A stretch of DNA of 64,000 nt from positions 1-64,000 of IMG/VR virus record IMGVR_UViG_3300000228_000004. One strand, 5' to 3'. The stretch is from a virus. Position numbers and translations under genes: made by a program. How positions within the stretch are numbered: the stretch's first letter is position 1; each line of letters opens with the position of its first letter. Below are positions 33,114 to 41,214 of this stretch, one piece after another. Below the pieces are notes generated by a model, which was not told where the DNA came from, searched no databases, and saw only the letters and a program-made list of their open reading frames with translations.

Positions 33114-34094
33114 TTATTTAATTTCAAAAATACTATCTCCAACCACTAACTCATCAACTCTTTTCCAAACTTCCCCAGTAAAAACTTTATGGTTGCCAGT
33201 TATCCTCATAACTTTCCCGTTTTCAGTTTTCACCTCGAACATTTTTTCTTTGGAAATATTTTTGTGAATTTTCTTAATGGGTTTATATTCTAAAACGCCA
33301 GTTTCTTCGTTTCTAGTTAAAACTAGATTCCCAGTTTTTAAATCTTTAATCTTAACTTTATAATTCGGTACATCAACCAATGTATCTGGGTGTAGGCACT
33401 CATCAACTAAAACATAATCGAGAGCTGAAAATTCAGTACTATTCATCAACATAGCTGACTGCCAAGTAGAAGTTGTCATTAATTTATCGAATGTTTTGAC
33501 CTTCCCAGCAAATATGGTATGGAAATGTTTATCGAGGTCTTCTTCAGTCATTCCGTAACTAGAAAAATCCGAGCGCATTTGTTCAGCCAACCCAACATTC
33601 GGTACTATCAATAAACCTCTTCTTTTCTTCCTTGCGTGGAGCGTCATGATCAAATAACAAATAAGTGATTTTCCGCTCCCAGTAGCTGATACCAATATAG
33701 ATCTCGGGTGGTTAAATGAGTGTAAAACTGCGTCTATTTGATAATCATATGGTTCAAACGGTAAACCCACTACTTTGACATGTTCTAGTATTTCTTCTCT
33801 AGACACATTCTCTTGTACCCTGATTGGGGAATATTCTTCAGATATATTATCCGCGTATCGTTTTAATATAGTCGCAACCAATCCCTTTGGAATTTGCATA
33901 CTCATATCTTTGTTCATTTTAAAAAAATACTTTTTTCCGTCCCAAATTCCCGCACGAAATTTTGGAGAGAATCGATATCCTTCGACATAAACAGATAAAT
34001 CATCCATCAACTTTATTCTTAGTTTAAGAGCTTCTTCGTCATTTTCTTCAAACTTTATAACGGAGAAGCTTTCATTTTTATCTTCTATTGTCAA
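33114..34094 (-). CDS. uvsW: N-terminal half of UvsW helicase plus N-intein
   Basis: A 326-residue ORF with a TTG start. The extein (232 residues) contains the UvsW N-domain pattern (VEGYRFSPKFRAGIWDG), Walker A VSATGSGKSLICY, LIVPNVGLAEQM and TTSTWQSAM, and stops at YVLVDE, the first half of the DECH box. The N-intein (94 residues) starts CLHPDTLVDV (block A) and has MRITGNHKVFT as block B. The partner C-intein is at 31902. In between lies a homing endonuclease remnant, the classic fractured-gene order. Confidence 0.92.
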   Translation of the reverse strand: MTIEDKNESFSVIKFEENDEEALKLRIKLMDDLSVYVEGYRFSPKFRAGIWDGKKYFFKMNKDMSMQIPKGLVATILKRYADNISEEYSPIRVQENVSREEILEHVKVVGLPFEPYDYQIDAVLHSFNHPRSILVSATGSGKSLICYLIMTLHARKKRRGLLIVPNVGLAEQMRSDFSSYGMTEEDLDKHFHTIFAGKVKTFDKLMTTSTWQSAMLMNSTEFSALDYVLVDECLHPDTLVDVPNYKVKIKDLKTGNLVLTRNEETGVLEYKPIKKIHKNISKEKMFEVKTENGKVMRITGNHKVFTGEVWKRVDELVVGDSIFEIK

Positions 34095-34109
34095 TTAAAA
34101 TCCTTTATG

Positions 34110-35903
34110 TTATTTTACTTCATATTTCTTAAAGTAAACTTTGTTACCTGAGTCATATATCTTCCTATAACCATTATTGTACATATTCTCAGTTTCTGAT
34201 AAATCTTTGTCAAATATATCTAGGATTTTATGGAGCTTATGTTTTTGGCATTTGTTCCTTGACTCCAGAAGCATAGACCCGTCCTTAAAATAGAAGTAAT
34301 TCGCTTTGGATGAATGGCTATATGTGAAACCGATAGCATCATAAAGGTTTCCCTGTGACCATCTCCTATTCGCGTATGTGACCAATGATTCTGGGGAATA
34401 GTTTTTCTCGAAATATTTTAGTAACTTACTCCCAGCACCAACTACAGTATGGTTCAATTTTGAACAAAATCTAATCAATTCATATTGATATTCTTTTGAA
34501 AACCTCGACTTTCCGAAAGTCATCAAACTCACTAAAGAACCAGCGTGGTATAACCCTATTCGAATTGATGATAGCCCCTCACCTTGTAAGTGGTTTTCGT
34601 TTTCAAAATTACTAGCAACCCTGCTAGAAACTTCCATTATATCACATTTTCTAGCATATATTCGCTTAGTTTTACCAAGCTTCGAATTTAGGACTGATTC
34701 CCAAATCTCCCTCTTTTGCAACCATTCATTTTCAAATATATGAAATAGCTGAAAGCCATTTTCTTCACAAAGATCAGTTTTATCTTCGTGCACTGACTTT
34801 AATAGTTTCTCTTTCGTCGAATTATCGAACATAGAATACTTAGATTTCCCAAAAGAATGGAACATCAACCCGTCATATTCGACGCCAAACTTATGTTCGT
34901 AAGAGATGATATCTATTTCTTTCGGCTTTATTAAACTCCTGTCATTTAGTAAAAAAGACTTATTGCCCCCTAAAAAATTAAAAATTTCAACCTGAGTTTT
35001 CCATTTGTTATCAGGGGACACCCCGAATTTTAACATGGTTATATTTGCGTTTGAAAGTGACACATTGAAAAATTCCATATATTCACCCCTTTTGAATTTG
35101 TTGATGCCGTCTTTGGTCGTGATAAAATTTTTTGCTATGTATCGTTTATTATTGAAAAATACAAAATTTTTGATATGCGACTGAGAAGAATACGGTGTAC
35201 CGCATTTCTTTAAGTTCGTTTCTTTTATTTTATCCTTTACCTGTTCTGTCATAGCTGGGTTTATCACGCCATATTTTTTTAAGTTAGTTTCTTTTATTTT
35301 CTGCTTGACTTCTTCGTTCTGTAAGCTACATTCATAACCGTATCTAATGAGGCTTGTCTCTTTAACTTTTTGCTTTACCTGATCTGACTTTAATTGGTGT
35401 TCATGCCCATATTTTTTTAAGTTCGTTACTTTAGTCTTTTTATTAACTTCTTCGTTCTGTAAGCTACATTCAGAACCATACCTTTCAAGGTTCGTTTCTT
35501 TGGCTTTTTGCTTTACCTGTTCTGACTGAGAAGAATGTAGCGTCCCGTATTTCTTTAAGTTAGTTTCTTTTATTTTCTGCTTGACTTCTTCGTTCTGTAA
35601 GCTACATTCAGAACCATACCTTTCAAGGTTCGTTTCTTTTATTTTATTCTTTTTTTGATGAGACCCAGAACTACAATGAACCGAGCAAAAGGTTTTGTAT
35701 GATTTGTACTTAAATTTTATCGGTTTACCACATTCACGAAGTGGTGGTTCAAGTATTTGGTGTTTCACCGAGTACAAAAATTCTTGAATAGTTTCAAAAG
35801 GGCGTATGTCAATATTCAAGGATTTGATAATTTCTGTGGATTTTGTACTCATATGCCCAATTTTTGTGATAACCCCGATATCACTAAGATCTTCTATTGT
35901 CAA
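34110..35903 (-). CDS. Large homing endonuclease with KETNLxKYG repeats
   Basis: A 597-residue protein starting at TTG (35903) after AAGGGGATATTA. Residues ~100-240 are about six 24-residue repeats (QKIKETNLKKYG..., SEQVKQKAKETNLERYG), which are common in phage homing proteins and likely bind DNA. The nuclease core is KEIDIISYEHKFGVEYDGLMFH, and the C-terminal module (HLQGEG, FGKSRF, NRRWSQG, YRKIYDSGN) matches the 1063 ORF. The first 15 nt, TTGACAATAGAAGAT, are identical to the start of uvsW just downstream. Confidence 0.82.
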   Translation of the reverse strand: MTIEDLSDIGVITKIGHMSTKSTEIIKSLNIDIRPFETIQEFLYSVKHQILEPPLRECGKPIKFKYKSYKTFCSVHCSSGSHQKKNKIKETNLERYGSECSLQNEEVKQKIKETNLKKYGTLHSSQSEQVKQKAKETNLERYGSECSLQNEEVNKKTKVTNLKKYGHEHQLKSDQVKQKVKETSLIRYGYECSLQNEEVKQKIKETNLKKYGVINPAMTEQVKDKIKETNLKKCGTPYSSQSHIKNFVFFNNKRYIAKNFITTKDGINKFKRGEYMEFFNVSLSNANITMLKFGVSPDNKWKTQVEIFNFLGGNKSFLLNDRSLIKPKEIDIISYEHKFGVEYDGLMFHSFGKSKYSMFDNSTKEKLLKSVHEDKTDLCEENGFQLFHIFENEWLQKREIWESVLNSKLGKTKRIYARKCDIMEVSSRVASNFENENHLQGEGLSSIRIGLYHAGSLVSLMTFGKSRFSKEYQYELIRFCSKLNHTVVGAGSKLLKYFEKNYSPESLVTYANRRWSQGNLYDAIGFTYSHSSKANYFYFKDGSMLLESRNKCQKHKLHKILDIFDKDLSETENMYNNGYRKIYDSGNKVYFKKYEVK

Positions 35904-35920
35904 TAATATCCCCTTATATA

Positions 35921-35963
35921 TGTATCATAGTATTATAGCGGTTATTACTTAAAGTGGGCTTAT
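35921..35963 (-). promoter_or_regulatory. Divergent promoter element
   Basis: CACTTTAAGTAATAACCG followed by CTATAATACTATG; the distal half-site is poor. It precedes the homing endonuclease gene. Confidence 0.45.
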
Positions 35964-36055
35964 GTGAGAGTGATTTTGGTTATTAATTTACGACACACAA
36001 ATTAAGTTTGTGTGCCAGGAGTCAGTCGTATATAAAAGGTATTTTGTAGTGAGTA

Positions 36056-36373
36056 TTAATGTTTATCTTTTCTAAATTTCTTGGTATTGACTGCTGAAAT
36101 ATTGGCTCTTTTGGCAGCAGGAGTTTTATTGAAAATTTTTCTTGCTCTACTGACCTCTCTTGATTTTTCTTGGTCTTTGAGAGTACAAATATACCTCACT
36201 CTTGGTCCAGGAACTCTAGCTGGGGTCATATTCCCATGACACTTCGCCTTTTTCATCATAGCAACTCTTATCTTCGCAGTTCTTTTGTCGGCTAAAGAAC
36301 GATTACCGAGGAGTTTTGTTGCGTTGTTTTCTTCATTATGACCTTCAATGGTTTCGAGTATTTCTTTAAGCAT
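36056..36373 (-). CDS. Basic protein with MLKEILE leader, candidate internal head protein
   Basis: 105 residues: leader MLKEILETIEG, then a strongly basic body (RTAKIRVAMMKKAKCHG, SREVSRARKIFNKTPAAKRA). The charge fits a DNA-associated virion protein. The leader holds I-x-E sites like those cut by T4-type prohead proteases. Last of four leader-sharing genes in a row. The role is inference. Confidence 0.75.
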   Translation of the reverse strand: MLKEILETIEGHNEENNATKLLGNRSLADKRTAKIRVAMMKKAKCHGNMTPARVPGPRVRYICTLKDQEKSREVSRARKIFNKTPAAKRANISAVNTKKFRKDKH

Positions 36374-36384
36374 AATTACTTCTT

Positions 36385-36717
36385 TTAATTTTCGTAGAAA
36401 ATTTCAACAGAGTCATCTTTATAGGATGAACTATCTGGTACCCATTTTGCATAATAACTGGACGGTTTGTATTCTTTTATCCAAGCTTTCACTGAAGACA
36501 AAGTCGCCTTTCCTTTAGAATTTATTCTAGTTGATTTTGCTGATTTCTTAAATCCAGATATGCCCCTATTCGCGTTCACGAAATCACCGAAATTTGAACT
36601 TGAAGATAATTGAACCCCGTCTATTTTAATGGCGTAATTAAATTTTTCAATTTTACCAATAAACGAATTTTCTTTTGCTTCTAGTTTGGTAATTTGTTCA
36701 AATATTTCTCTTAACAT
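36385..36717 (-). CDS. Protein with MLREIFE leader
   Basis: 110 residues from the ATG at 36717 (a longer ORF reaches 36747, but the GGGAATAAAATT site and the leader MLREIFEQITKLE support the internal start). The body is Lys/Ser-rich (GFKKSAKSTRINSKGKATLS) and ends acidic. Candidate internal head protein with its neighbours. Confidence 0.7.
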   Translation of the reverse strand: MLREIFEQITKLEAKENSFIGKIEKFNYAIKIDGVQLSSSSNFGDFVNANRGISGFKKSAKSTRINSKGKATLSSVKAWIKEYKPSSYYAKWVPDSSSYKDDSVEIFYEN

Positions 36718-36721
36718 AATT

Positions 36722-36907
36722 TTATTCCCATTCTTTCTGAATTTCACTGAAAAATTTTCTTCTTTTTTCTTTATCTAATTCTGCTGGTGATTTAACGCCC
36801 CACTCTTTGAGTTTACTGTTAAAAAATTCCTGGTAATCTTTTTCTTCCATTAGCTCTTGGTGTTTATTGGTTTCAAACTCTATATTTTCAACTATTTCTT
36901 TTATCAT
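36722..36907 (-). CDS. Protein with MIKEIVE leader
   Basis: 61 residues, helical and highly charged (MIKEIVENIEFETNKHQELM...). Its stop lies 4 bp before the next start. Function unknown; grouped by leader and position. Confidence 0.7.
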   Translation of the reverse strand: MIKEIVENIEFETNKHQELMEEKDYQEFFNSKLKEWGVKSPAELDKEKRRKFFSEIQKEWE

Positions 36908-36915
36908 ATTTCTGC

Positions 36916-37092
36916 CTATTTTTTAATAATTTTTTCAAGTTCACTTTTTACCGCTTCTATTGATTGAAGCTTGTGCGCATCGATTTTCATGTTTTGTACC
37001 GAGTTAAGTTTTTGTAGAATGGCTTTAACTTCGAATAGGACAAGTTCAAAATCTTCTTTGTAATCAACGCCTTCTATAATTTCCTTTAACAT
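36916..37092 (-). CDS. Protein with MLKEIIE leader (58 residues)
   Basis: MLKEIIEGVDYKEDFELV followed by an amphipathic helix ending EKIIKK. The RBS AAAGGAG is 11 nt upstream. First of the four-gene leader cluster. The amphipathic pattern suggests a coiled coil. Confidence 0.65.
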   Translation of the reverse strand: MLKEIIEGVDYKEDFELVLFEVKAILQKLNSVQNMKIDAHKLQSIEAVKSELEKIIKK

Positions 37093-37123
37093 AACAAATG
37101 AACTCCTTTGAGTTTATTTAATT

Positions 37124-37516
37124 TTAGAAATCACCAGCCTTAAATTTTTCCCAATCAATTATTGATTTCAGTGTCCATCTCATAGAGTCAAGACCTTTTA
37201 GAACTATTTCGATCTGTTCTAATAGGTCTGTCACCTCTTGAAGTTTTTTCTTTATCATTAGGTATTCATAGTCTTTTTCTATGAAAGATTTAATCTCAGC
37301 ATTATTAAGAGTGTAGTTGAAATCATTTTTATAGTATAGAAATCTTTCTTGCCATTTATTATCTAGTTCAAAAGAATAAGTCGTGTGTTTTTTCTTAATG
37401 TTATAATACATTGATTGATAAAACCCCAATATTTCTGTGTGCTTCCTGAGCCTATCAGCTATATCCGTTGTGTCGAATTTTATAAAATCATAATACTTTT
37501 CGAATACCTTCTCCAT
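37124..37516 (-). CDS. Unknown helical protein
   Basis: 130 residues from the ATG at 37516 (MEKVFEKYYDFIKFDT); an upstream in-frame start at 37528 overlaps the previous gene. Rich in Lys, Tyr and Ile with a long helical region. Start 2 bases after the previous stop. Function unknown. Confidence 0.7.
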   Translation of the reverse strand: MEKVFEKYYDFIKFDTTDIADRLRKHTEILGFYQSMYYNIKKKHTTYSFELDNKWQERFLYYKNDFNYTLNNAEIKSFIEKDYEYLMIKKKLQEVTDLLEQIEIVLKGLDSMRWTLKSIIDWEKFKAGDF

Positions 37517-37518
37517 AA

Positions 37519-37983
37519 TCAATCCCAAAACATTTTCGATGCTATGATACTATAAATTTCTTTTCGTGTATGGTCTTCAGTTGAAGAAACATTCAAAAAT
37601 TTACCATCTTCACCGTAATCAACGACATATTCATTTTCGATCCTGAGTGATTCAAATAAGTCAACTATTTTGTTGAGTAGTTTTTCATCCTCTTCTGCCC
37701 CGACATAGTGGCTTTGGTGCCATTTTTCAGCTCTTTCCTTATACATTTCCCTGACTACTTCATCAGCGAAAGAATAGTCATACCACCTATGTCTCCAAAT
37801 TACACTTCTATAACGCCAGAAGTTCTTTAACCCAGCTACCATATCATATCTGAAAAAATCATAAATACCACCAAAACAACGGTGAAGTATAATTTCAACT
37901 TTTTCTAATGATGTAAACTCTTGAAAATGTTTATCGAACTCTTCTACCAAATAGTCCGCCATTTTATTCTTTTCAATTTTCAT
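37519..37983 (-). CDS. Unknown 154-residue protein
   Basis: The start at 37983 (MKIEKNKMADYLVEEF) is preferred over a GTG at 38004 because GGAG lies 10 nt before it and the overlap with the previous stop is ATGAAAATTGA. Aromatic-rich middle (RCFGGIYDFFRYD, FWRYRSVIWRHRWYD). Related phage small proteins use the same coupling. Function unknown. Confidence 0.7.
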   Translation of the reverse strand: MKIEKNKMADYLVEEFDKHFQEFTSLEKVEIILHRCFGGIYDFFRYDMVAGLKNFWRYRSVIWRHRWYDYSFADEVVREMYKERAEKWHQSHYVGAEEDEKLLNKIVDLFESLRIENEYVVDYGEDGKFLNVSSTEDHTRKEIYSIIASKMFWD

Positions 37984-38317
37984 TATATTCCAACTCCGTT
38001 TCACATTGTTTACATATTAACTCACCGAAACTATCTTCGTACAGTTCTGGTAAAATTTCATACTCTGATTGCGTAATTTCTTTTAGCCCCATCCTTTTCA
38101 GGAAACATCTAGTAATTTCTGTGTTTAAGTCGGTTAAAATGAATGGGATACCTTTTTGTTCTAGTCCTTCAACTGAACAATGCGCGCACCTATTTTTCTG
38201 AATACCTCTGAAAATGAAACCAGCTTCTTTAAAATATCGGTACTCTCGACCGATAATTTCTTTAAGTGTGATGTGATAATTGTAATCAAATTTGATTGTA
38301 GTAGAATCAAATTTCAT
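37973..38317 (-). CDS. Small protein with Cys pairs, possible zinc site
   Basis: 114 residues from the ATG at 38317, which overlaps the previous stop (ATGAAATTTGA); an upstream in-frame ATG at 38383 is less likely. NRCAHCSVEG and ELICKQCETEL form two CxxC pairs, suggesting a zinc-binding domain. Function unknown. Confidence 0.7.
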   Translation of the reverse strand: MKFDSTTIKFDYNYHITLKEIIGREYRYFKEAGFIFRGIQKNRCAHCSVEGLEQKGIPFILTDLNTEITRCFLKRMGLKEITQSEYEILPELYEDSFGELICKQCETELEYNEN

Positions 38318-38582
38318 CGGATTCCAAGGCATTAGACCAATTAACCTCATCGACAACCCTGAAAAGTGAATTTGGGTGAACATTCACTACAGTTCTTTTA
38401 TTTTTTATGGGCGTTATGTCGTTTTTACCCGAACCTCTACCCCTGTGAACCGCCTCTAATCTCACCACGCCATTATGGAAAGAAGTTGCTTTCCCTATCA
38501 TAACCTCGACATATCCACTTGCTCTGATAGAACTTCCATAAAGGAGACCTAAAACTAAATGGTTTCCATTGGCGTCTTTCAT
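38307..38582 (-). CDS. Unknown 91-residue protein
   Basis: MKDANGNHLVLGLLYGSS and a basic middle (VHRGRGSGKNDITPI) look like a small beta-barrel fold. Start overlaps the Rnl2 stop by 4 bp, stop overlaps the next gene. Function unknown. Confidence 0.7.
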   Translation of the reverse strand: MKDANGNHLVLGLLYGSSIRASGYVEVMIGKATSFHNGVVRLEAVHRGRGSGKNDITPIKNKRTVVNVHPNSLFRVVDEVNWSNALESDEI

Positions 38583-39616
38583 TTCATACCAGCTTCTTCG
38601 TTTAATTCACTCATCAAAAACTCTTTTGAAATCTTAGCAATGTACCCAAAAATTTCTTTAGGCTCTAACCCAGCTTCTGTGATAACATCGATTTCTTCTT
38701 TTAGGATATCTTTATTTACCGCTTTCAGGAAATCACCAGTCCTTTTGATATCACCTCGACCACCATTCAGTACATCGAAAGTTTCGTTGTACATTTGTGA
38801 TAGCCTATAAGCTGGCGTAACTTTTTGGGCAATGTTAATTTTCATTTGTTCTTTTTCATCATCAACTGGTTTAAGAGTTTTCACTTTTGATTTAGAGTGA
38901 GATTCACCTTTCACTTTAAATGTCTGGGCAGTATTTTTAAACCAACCTACCCACACCACCCCCTCACCGTGACCAGAAACACCAAACACTTTGCCGACTG
39001 GGCATTCTTTATCAACACTTTCAGTAATCGCAATGAGTTTATTATTGAAGAGCTCAGGCTTATTGAAGTCAATTTCCATTTCATAGGTTTCGAATTCATA
39101 TATGCTTCTAATATTTCTTTCTGAATCCAATATCAGTTCTAATGACGCTTCTGGGAATTCTACCCATTCATAATCTTCTTCAAGTTTATACTTAATAGAA
39201 AACATAAAAAAGTGTTTAGGTATCTCTGTTACAGCAACACCCTTTTGGATACCTTTCCCTGCCCATTCTCCGTAAATACAAACTTCTTCAACACCAAGAG
39301 CTTCTCTTAATTCCGCGAGTTTACCAGTGAAGTATTCTTTGTTAGTTTCTACAAAAAACGCAAACCCAGCATTGTCTTTTTCTACAGTAATGATGTTTTC
39401 TTTAGATTGTGCCCAAAGATCACCCCCGTTATAACAAATACTTGCATTAGTTCCGTGTAGCTTCACTGTACCAGTGAATTTAATTACTGGGAGGGGTTTC
39501 ATATTATCATATACGGGATTCTCGGCTTCATCTAAACTAACAAACCTTGCTTGATGAGATATGTTTCTTATTGTTTCCCTAAATTGAGAAATACTCGGCA
39601 TTTTAATTAATTTCAT
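38579..39616 (-). CDS. RNA ligase 2 (Rnl2-like)
   Basis: A 345-residue ligase. Motif I is VKLHGTNASI with Lys52 as the AMP acceptor (T4 Rnl2 uses KIHGTNFS). Upstream VIKFTGT, then EVCIYGEWAGKGIQ as motif III and EGVVWVGW as motif IV are all visible. The C-terminal ~100 residues are helical, as in the Rnl2 C-domain. Rnl2 enzymes seal nicks in duplex RNA. A second RNA ligase of another family (Rnl1) is at 14300. Confidence 0.9.
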   Translation of the reverse strand: MKLIKMPSISQFRETIRNISHQARFVSLDEAENPVYDNMKPLPVIKFTGTVKLHGTNASICYNGGDLWAQSKENIITVEKDNAGFAFFVETNKEYFTGKLAELREALGVEEVCIYGEWAGKGIQKGVAVTEIPKHFFMFSIKYKLEEDYEWVEFPEASLELILDSERNIRSIYEFETYEMEIDFNKPELFNNKLIAITESVDKECPVGKVFGVSGHGEGVVWVGWFKNTAQTFKVKGESHSKSKVKTLKPVDDEKEQMKINIAQKVTPAYRLSQMYNETFDVLNGGRGDIKRTGDFLKAVNKDILKEEIDVITEAGLEPKEIFGYIAKISKEFLMSELNEEAGMK

Positions 39617-39822
39617 TCAGTCTTCTTAAATATGTTTAATACATTAGTAATGTTTACCATTGAGTCATCATCCAACTTAGTAGTCTTGAGAGCAATAATA
39701 TCTTCAATCATAGAGCTATATATCCTATCAACCGCTACTTTGTAATCGATTGCTTCCATTCCTTCTTCGTTTATTGATATTAGTGTCCCTATCCCTATTT
39801 TTTCTGCTTCAGTTCTAGTCAT
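39613..39822 (-). CDS. Unknown 69-residue protein
   Basis: MTRTEAEKIGIGTLISI..., a small mixed fold, overlapping the Rnl2 start by 4 bp. Function unknown. Confidence 0.65.
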   Translation of the reverse strand: MTRTEAEKIGIGTLISINEEGMEAIDYKVAVDRIYSSMIEDIIALKTTKLDDDSMVNITNVLNIFKKTE

Positions 39823-39833
39823 TTTTTGTTCCT

Positions 39834-40007
39834 TTAAATTTCTGGCTTATCATTGAGTAAATAATCAGATGATATAAATCTCAACCACATAATATTGAAT
39901 GGGTTATAAGTTTTAAACTCTTTAACATTAGAATTTCCCAATTTAGCCCACTTCTTAGCGTTTTCATTGTTCTTAAAGTAGTGACCTGACACTTTATAAT
40001 ATTTCAT
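39834..40007 (-). CDS. Unknown 57-residue protein
   Basis: MKYYKVSGHYFKNNENAKKW, a basic N-terminal half. The RBS AGAGGAGAATAA is strong; the start overlaps the previous stop by 14 bp. Confidence 0.65.
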   Translation of the reverse strand: MKYYKVSGHYFKNNENAKKWAKLGNSNVKEFKTYNPFNIMWLRFISSDYLLNDKPEI

Positions 40008-40230
40008 TTATTCTCCTCTGAACCATTTTGTCTAATTTTGATTTTGATAGTACAGAAATACTACGCATGGCTAAAAGTAATAAAATAATAATCACCGAAA
40101 ACCATGAAAAAATTGATACTAAGATTGCATCAGCAAAACCTATATTTACATCATCCATAAATCGATTCATTAGAAAAGATATGATGATTACAAGGATGGT
40201 ACCACTAAAATATATTGCAAAAAAACCCAT
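39994..40230 (-). CDS. Two-helix membrane protein
   Basis: 78 residues with hydrophobic segments MGFFAIYFSGTILVIIISFL and ILVSIFSWFSVIIILLLLAM, then a basic tail (SKSKLDKMVQRRINE). First gene behind the promoter at 40251. Inner-membrane location inferred. Confidence 0.7.
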   Translation of the reverse strand: MGFFAIYFSGTILVIIISFLMNRFMDDVNIGFADAILVSIFSWFSVIIILLLLAMRSISVLSKSKLDKMVQRRINEIL

Positions 40231-40250
40231 TTGATATCCTTTTATTGTTT

Positions 40251-40293
40251 ATATGATATATTACACCGCGAGTTAGTTTAAAGTAAGGTTAAA
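40251..40293 (-). promoter_or_regulatory. Phage promoter element
   Basis: TTTAACCTTA, CTTTAAACTAA, CTCGCGG, TGTAATATATC on the minus strand, before the small membrane-protein gene. Confidence 0.65.
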
Positions 40294-40313
40294 TCGAGAA
40301 ACTTTATATTATT

Positions 40314-40513
40314 TCATTTTTTCTTTCCTTTAATTTTAAGAATTTTTTCACAACAACTATCACAAATACCATACTGTGAAGTTCTACCACCGACAACCTC
40401 ACCACTGAAATCTTCAAACTCTTCATTATATGAAAACTTTCCTGGAAGTTCACTAACTTCATTTTTGTAAATATCACAAAATAGTATGCGTTTTCAGGTA
40501 TAACTATGATCAT
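40314..40513 (-). pseudogene. Small Cys-rich protein gene, frameshifted near the start
   Basis: From the ATG at 40513 the frame reads MIIVIPENAYYF. The protein-like continuation lies in the next frame (CDIYKNEVSELPGKFSYN, then YGICDSCCEKI) to a stop at 40314. One T missing in a TTTT run near 40477 would explain it. The CDSCC motif suggests metal binding. The 69-residue in-frame alternative looks like a shadow. Confidence 0.55.
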
Positions 40514-40514
40514 T

Positions 40515-40646
40515 CTAATCCTTTAAAATCCATTCACATGCCTTAAAAATGGCTTCTTGTTCAGTATCAGCATCAACAATTTCAAGAGAAGATTCTCCAG
40601 AAGAAATGAATTCACTATCGTCACTATGAGTGAACCACCTCGTCAT
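40515..40646 (-). CDS. Unknown 43-residue acidic protein
   Basis: MTRWFTHSDDSEFISSGESS followed by an acidic helix and ACEWILKD. No strong RBS is seen; it fits the gap between the dNMP kinase and the Cys-rich gene. Confidence 0.5.
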   Translation of the reverse strand: MTRWFTHSDDSEFISSGESSLEIVDADTEQEAIFKACEWILKD

Positions 40647-40659
40647 TTATAGCGAGGGT

Positions 40660-41214
40660 TTACGAAACTGATACTAAGTAATTTTCTATAAAAGAGCGTA
40701 TTTCATTTTCGCCATCAAAATTATTAGTGAATTCATGATCATATAGACCATCTTTTTCGATGTTTCTCACGAAATCATCGAAACCATTTTCACGGTGTAT
40801 TGGTGTTTTTGTTTTTATTAATACGAAAGTGAAACCATTTTCCTTACACCAATCATATTCGTTCTGTGTCCTTACATCAGAAATGACAATACTATCCACA
40901 TTTAAAAGTAATAGTTCTTCTTGTAACATTCTCACAAACAACCCGTCTTCAGAATTCCTCAGAGAATTTAAACTCAGCCAAATTTCCCTTGGAGTTTTAG
41001 AGATAAGTTCCCCTGTCTTCGGTACTACTATATTCAATGGTTTTTCTTTTTCTTCAGGTGGGTAGTCCTTTTTCATCCAAGGGTAGATCTTAACTGCTAA
41101 TTTTTTTAATTGGTCACTGAAACTAATTCTGTTAAAACCATATTTTGTTACCATGGTTTTTACTACATAGTCTTTCCCAACACCGCTCACCCCCAATATT
41201 GCTATCTTATTCAT
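40660..41214 (-). CDS. Deoxynucleoside monophosphate kinase (T4 gp1-like)
   Basis: A 184-residue P-loop kinase. Walker A-like GVSGVGKDYV has Asp in place of the usual Ser/Thr, as seen in phage dNMP kinases. DVRTQNEYDW is the probable Walker B region, then FVLIKTKTP. It converts dNMPs, possibly including modified ones, to diphosphates. It overlaps the ATPase gene upstream by 8 bp and lies at the downstream end of the base-modification cluster. Confidence 0.75.
   Translation of the reverse strand: MNKIAILGVSGVGKDYVVKTMVTKYGFNRISFSDQLKKLAVKIYPWMKKDYPPEEKEKPLNIVVPKTGELISKTPREIWLSLNSLRNSEDGLFVRMLQEELLLLNVDSIVISDVRTQNEYDWCKENGFTFVLIKTKTPIHRENGFDDFVRNIEKDGLYDHEFTNNFDGENEIRSFIENYLVSVS

Noticed and set aside
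40304-40513. 69-residue ORF as the true product
   Set aside because: Another frame over the same bases carries a CDSCC motif and better protein composition; kept as a frameshifted gene instead.
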